Shown here: piece after piece, positions 60,772 to 64,000 of the stretch
Layout of the letters: every line of letters begins with the position of its first letter
How positions within the stretch are numbered: the first letter of the stretch is position 1
From: Microbulbifer sp. TB1203
Lineage (GTDB): Bacteria; Pseudomonadota; Gammaproteobacteria; Pseudomonadales; Cellvibrionaceae
Direction of reading: 5' to 3'
Length of the DNA stretch: 64,000 nt
Assembly: GCF_030997045.1 (NCBI RefSeq)
Contig: NZ_CP116899.1
Coordinates: forward strand, 4,178,001-4,242,000
Notes under the pieces: generated by a model
The model's database searches: none
What the model was told of the DNA's origin: nothing
Seen by the model: only the letters and a program-made list of their open reading frames with translations
Made by a program: the position numbers and the translations under genes

Positions 60772-62217
60772 GTGCAACTGGCCAATCGGGACTTGTTGAG
60801 GCTTCAGAACTATATCGGTGGCGAGTGGCGCGACGGGGCGTCCACCATCGAGGTGTGGGATCCTGCCAATGGCGAGCTGCTGGCCCGGGTGGCCGATGGC
60901 AGTGCCGCGGATGCAAAGGCTGCGGTGGCCGCGGCCAGCGCGGCCTTCCCGGCCTGGAAAAGCAAAACCGCCGCCGAGCGCGCCGCGGTGCTGAAGCGCT
61001 GGCACCAACTGATCCTGGAGAACGCCGACGACCTGGCTCGTATTCTCACCCTGGAGCAGGGCAAGCCGCTGGTGGAGGCGAAGGGCGAGATTGCCTACGG
61101 CGCCTCCTATATCGAGTGGTACGCGGAGGAATGCCGCCGCGCCTACGGCCAGATCATCCCCACCCACAACCCGGCCATGCGCCTGTCCACCATCCGCCAG
61201 CCGGTAGGCGTGGTCACCTGCATCACCCCGTGGAACTTCCCCAACGCGATGATCACCCGCAAGGCGGCACCGGCGCTGGCCGCCGGCTGCACTGTGGTGA
61301 TCAAGCCGGCGGTGGAGACGCCGCTGTCCGCGCTGGCGCTCTGTGCCCTGGCGGAACAGGCGGGCCTGCCCGCCGGCACCATCAATATGGTGGTGGGTTC
61401 CGACGCCCCTGGGATAGGCAAGGTCTTGACCCAGGATGCGCGGGTGGCCAAGTTCACCTTTACCGGTTCCACCGCGGTGGGCAAGCTGCTAATGGCCCAG
61501 TGCGCCAGCGGCGTGAAGAAGATGTCCATGGAACTGGGCGGCAACGCGCCCTTTATCGTGTTCGACGACGCGGACCTGGACACCGCGGTGAGCGCCTGCG
61601 TGGCGACCAAAATGCGCAACGCCGGCCAGACCTGCGTGTCCACCAACCGTATCTATGTGCACGAGGCAGTGCACGACGTATTCGTGGAAAAGCTGCGCGC
61701 GGCAATCACTGAATTGAAAGTCGGCCACGGCTGCGACGAGGGCGTTACCGTCGGCCCGCTGATCCACCGCCGCGCGGCGGAGCGGGTCAACGATCTGGTG
61801 CGGGACGCGGTCGCCGCCGGCGCGACAGTGGAGCTGGGCGGCGATTTCCTGTCGCACGGCGAAAACTACTTTGCGCCTACACTGATTACCGGTGTGCGCG
61901 ACGAAATGCGAATCGCGCAGGAAGAGATTTTCGGGCCGCTGGCGCCGGTGCAGAAATTCAGCGACGAGGCGGAGGTGATCCGCCGTGCCAACGACACCCC
62001 CTACGGTCTCGCTGCCTATGTGATGAGCGAGAATATCCGCCGCGCCAACCGCGTGGTGGAAGCGCTGGACTACGGTATGGTGGCCTGCAACGCCGGTGTG
62101 TTTTCCACCACCGTGGCGCCCTTCGGCGGCAGCAAGGAATCCGGCATCGGCCGCGAGGGCGGCGTCGAGGGAATGGCGGAGTTTTATGAAACCAAGTACT
62201 GCTGTTTTGGTGTTTAA
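60772..62217 (+). CDS. gabD: NAD(P)-dependent (succinate-)semialdehyde dehydrogenase
   Basis: 481 residues from a GTG at 60772 with AAGGAGA eight bases upstream; the frame is open far upstream but without similarity. YIGGEWRDGASTIEVWDPAN, PWNFPNAMITRKAAPALAAG, Glu in MELGGNAPFIVF and Cys in NAGQTCVSTNRI are typical of succinate-semialdehyde dehydrogenase. With the downstream omega-amino-acid aminotransferase it would convert GABA or a similar omega-amino acid to its dicarboxylate. Confidence 0.9.
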   Translation: MQLANRDLLRLQNYIGGEWRDGASTIEVWDPANGELLARVADGSAADAKAAVAAASAAFPAWKSKTAAERAAVLKRWHQLILENADDLARILTLEQGKPLVEAKGEIAYGASYIEWYAEECRRAYGQIIPTHNPAMRLSTIRQPVGVVTCITPWNFPNAMITRKAAPALAAGCTVVIKPAVETPLSALALCALAEQAGLPAGTINMVVGSDAPGIGKVLTQDARVAKFTFTGSTAVGKLLMAQCASGVKKMSMELGGNAPFIVFDDADLDTAVSACVATKMRNAGQTCVSTNRIYVHEAVHDVFVEKLRAAITELKVGHGCDEGVTVGPLIHRRAAERVNDLVRDAVAAGATVELGGDFLSHGENYFAPTLITGVRDEMRIAQEEIFGPLAPVQKFSDEAEVIRRANDTPYGLAAYVMSENIRRANRVVEALDYGMVACNAGVFSTTVAPFGGSKESGIGREGGVEGMAEFYETKYCCFGV

Positions 62218-62239
62218 GTCTCGCTGAAACACATTGTCG

Positions 62240-62328
62240 TCATACCGGCGCAGGCCGGTATCCAGAAGCCACTGTGCTTCGGCCAGAGCTGCTGAGCTGG
62301 ACCCCGGATCAAGTCCGGGGTGACGATG
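62240..62328. repeat. palindromic repeat, CGTCATNCCGG family
   Basis: CGTCATACCGGCGCAGGCCG followed by GCTGGACCCCGGATCAAGTC and GGGGTGACGATGG, between the dehydrogenase and aminotransferase genes. Confidence 0.7.
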
Positions 62329-62418
62329 GAGAAATTAAATTTATAGAGGCGAATCTGGTGTTCGCCCGATTGAGCCAGAAACTTTTACGAATACACAGGG
62401 AAACCGCGGAGCAAAACC

Positions 62419-63732
62419 ATGTCCGAACTGAACACAGATGCCTTCTGGATGCCTTTTACCCCAAACCGCACCTACAAGGCCGCGCCGCGCATCGTTGAGC
62501 GCGCCGAGGGGATCTACCTGACCACGGACACCGGCCGGCAGATTATCGATGCCACCGCCGGCCTCTGGTGCAGCAACGCCGGTCACTGCCGCGCGGAGAT
62601 CGCCGATGCGATTCACCGCCAGGCGCAGACCCTGGATTACAGCTCCATTTTCAATTTCGGCCACGAACTGGGCTTCCAATACGCCGAGCGCCTGATCAAG
62701 CACACGCCCGACGGCCTGAATAAAGTCTTCTTCGGCAACTCCGGTTCCGAGGCGGTGGAGACCGCGCTGAAAATCGCCCTGCAATACCAGCGCGCACGGG
62801 GCAAGGGCGAGCGCAAAATGCTGATCGGCCGCGAGAAGGGTTATCACGGGGTGAATTTCGGCGGTATTTCCGTGGGCGGCCTGCCGCCGAATTTCCAGGC
62901 TTTCGGCCAGCCGCTGCAGGTGGCGCACCTGCCCCACACCCTGGATATCGAGCGCAACGCCTTCAGTCGCGGACTGCCGGAACACGGCGTGGAGCTGGCG
63001 GACGAGCTGGAGCACCTGGTGAATTTCCACGGTGCCGAACGCATCGCCGCGGTGATGGTGGAGCCCTTCGCCGGCGCCGGCGGTGTGATACTGCCGCCCA
63101 AGGGCTATCTCAAGCGGTTGCGCGAAATCTGCGACAAGCACGACCTGCTGCTGATTTTCGACGAAGTGATCACTGGCTGGGGCCGCATGGGTTCCGCCTT
63201 CGCGTCCATCGAGTTCGACGTTATCCCGGATATGATCACCTCCGCCAAGGGCATCACCAACGCGACAGTGCCCCTGGGCGCGGTGTTCGTGAAGGACGGA
63301 ATCTACAACACGGTGATGGACGCAGCCCCCGAGGGCACGGTGGAATTCTTCCACGGCTATACCTATTCCGCGCACCCGGTGGCCTGCGCCGCGGGCATGG
63401 CCACGCTGGATATCTACGAGCGCGAGGGTCTGCTCACCCGCGCCGGTGGCGATATCGGCAAACACTGGGAAAACGCCCTGCACAGCCTGGCGGACATGGA
63501 CAATGTGATCGATGTGCGCAACTACGGGCTGGTGGGCGCCGTGGAGCTGCGCGCGCCGGAAAATCTCAAGGGCAAGGTGGGCGGCAAGGCCTCCGCAATG
63601 GCCTGGGAGGCCGGGGTGATGGCGCGCGGTATCGGCGATGCCATCTGCATGTCGCCGCCGCTGATTATCGAGACGCACGAAATCGATACGATCGTGGAGA
63701 AGCTGCGTGGGGTGATCGGGTCGCTGGCCTGA
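62419..63732 (+). CDS. class III aminotransferase, beta-alanine/omega-amino acid-pyruvate type
   Basis: 437 residues. FWMPFTPNRTYKAAPRI, FFGNSGSEAVETALKIALQY, LLIFDEVITGWGRMGSAF and the PLP lysine in TSAKGITNATVPLGAVFV identify it. It transfers the terminal amino group of beta-alanine or related omega-amino acids to pyruvate, giving a semialdehyde. The upstream dehydrogenase can oxidise that product. The pair is separated by about 200 bp containing palindromic repeats, so co-transcription is likely but not certain. Confidence 0.93.
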   Translation: MSELNTDAFWMPFTPNRTYKAAPRIVERAEGIYLTTDTGRQIIDATAGLWCSNAGHCRAEIADAIHRQAQTLDYSSIFNFGHELGFQYAERLIKHTPDGLNKVFFGNSGSEAVETALKIALQYQRARGKGERKMLIGREKGYHGVNFGGISVGGLPPNFQAFGQPLQVAHLPHTLDIERNAFSRGLPEHGVELADELEHLVNFHGAERIAAVMVEPFAGAGGVILPPKGYLKRLREICDKHDLLLIFDEVITGWGRMGSAFASIEFDVIPDMITSAKGITNATVPLGAVFVKDGIYNTVMDAAPEGTVEFFHGYTYSAHPVACAAGMATLDIYEREGLLTRAGGDIGKHWENALHSLADMDNVIDVRNYGLVGAVELRAPENLKGKVGGKASAMAWEAGVMARGIGDAICMSPPLIIETHEIDTIVEKLRGVIGSLA

Positions 63733-63750
63733 GATTCACAGACTACACTG

Positions 63751-63827
63751 GTGGGAGCGGCCCCTGGCCGCGATTGCAGTCTTGCAGAGTCGACTGGTTC
63801 GATCGCGGCCATGGGCCGCTCCTACAG
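63751..63827. repeat. palindromic repeat, TGTAGGAGCGG family
   Basis: GTGGGAGCGGCCCCTGGCCG at the left and CGGCCATGGGCCGCTCCTAC at the right, between the aminotransferase and the HdeD-like gene. Confidence 0.78.
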
Positions 63828-63904
63828 TAAATTGCAAGGCTCACTAGCGTGATGTAGGGCGCCAGCTACACTTACCGAAAGTAGTAGCTGATTGGGAGCG
63901 CCCT

Positions 63905-64000
63905 ATGCCTACCGACGAAACTTCCATCTTCGCCACCCGCCCGATACTGCGGGTTCTCACTGAAAACTGGTGGCTGTTGCTCCTGCGCGGTATCGCCGCG
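63905..64000 (+). CDS. HdeD family membrane protein, cut by window edge
   Basis: First 32 residues only, starting MPTDETSIFATRPILRVLTE and continuing with NWWLLLLRGIAA. The NWWLLLLRG motif at the first membrane helix is typical of HdeD/DUF308 acid-resistance proteins. The rest lies outside the window. Confidence 0.7.
   Translation, partial: MPTDETSIFATRPILRVLTENWWLLLLRGIAA

Overview
The window is GC-rich, densely coded DNA from a gammaproteobacterium. The gene order metF-ahcY-metK-(ArsR/methyltransferase), tkt, epd ... pgk, fba is recalled from pseudomonads and their relatives. Secreted proteases, an outer-membrane-type lifestyle and many short palindromic intergenic repeats fit a marine Cellvibrionales-type bacterium such as Microbulbifer. 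The genus is an inference, not something the sequence proves.

Bases 1-8103 are core metabolism. An S-adenosylmethionine-cycle operon on the minus strand (ArsR-methyltransferase fusion, metK, ahcY, metF) diverges from tkt and epd. A perfect 12+2+12 bp palindrome lies in the divergent gap, just upstream of the regulator gene. From 8104 to 32961 the tkt-epd-pgk-fba block is split by about 25 kb of accessory DNA. It holds a secreted Ig/FN3-type protein overlapping a 1557-residue RHS toxin and its small immunity gene, a REP-type (HUH) transposase, an orphan RHS tip with an L,D-transpeptidase-like toxin tip and two immunity candidates, an S9 peptidase, a patch of gene remnants and a degenerate tandem repeat. 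It continues with a YggN-like protein and a run of proteases (zinc metalloprotease, transglutaminase-like, subtilisin, M16), then an alpha/beta hydrolase with a CPXCG protein.

From 32962 core functions resume: pgk, fba, a lysophospholipase-like hydrolase, rarD, serA, a fumarylacetoacetase-family enzyme, an asparaginase-domain protein, an aldehyde dehydrogenase, several small genes and a TerC protein. At 45.9-49.7 kb are a lipase-like gene and a two-gene operon pairing a small protein that looks like a ThiS/MoaD-type beta-grasp fold ending in Gly-Gly with a large DUF4132-family protein. At 49.8-57.9 kb are a LysR/quinone-reductase pair, a four-gene PhnDCE-like ABC operon with a cupin (the binding protein resembles the putative selenate family), an Xre-RES toxin-antitoxin pair, a glycine-rich-domain protein and an FMN reductase. 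At 57.9-59.5 kb a SUKH-type gene is split by an intact IS5-group element with a CTAA target duplication. The window ends with a LysR regulator divergent from a semialdehyde dehydrogenase and an omega-amino-acid aminotransferase, and with the start of an HdeD-like gene.

At least three kinds of short palindromic repeat fill the gaps between genes (TGTAGGAGCGG type, CGTCATNCCGG type, GTAGGGTGCGCC type), and there are two or three MITE-like elements with clear terminal inverted repeats. One palindromic element sits in frame inside epd.
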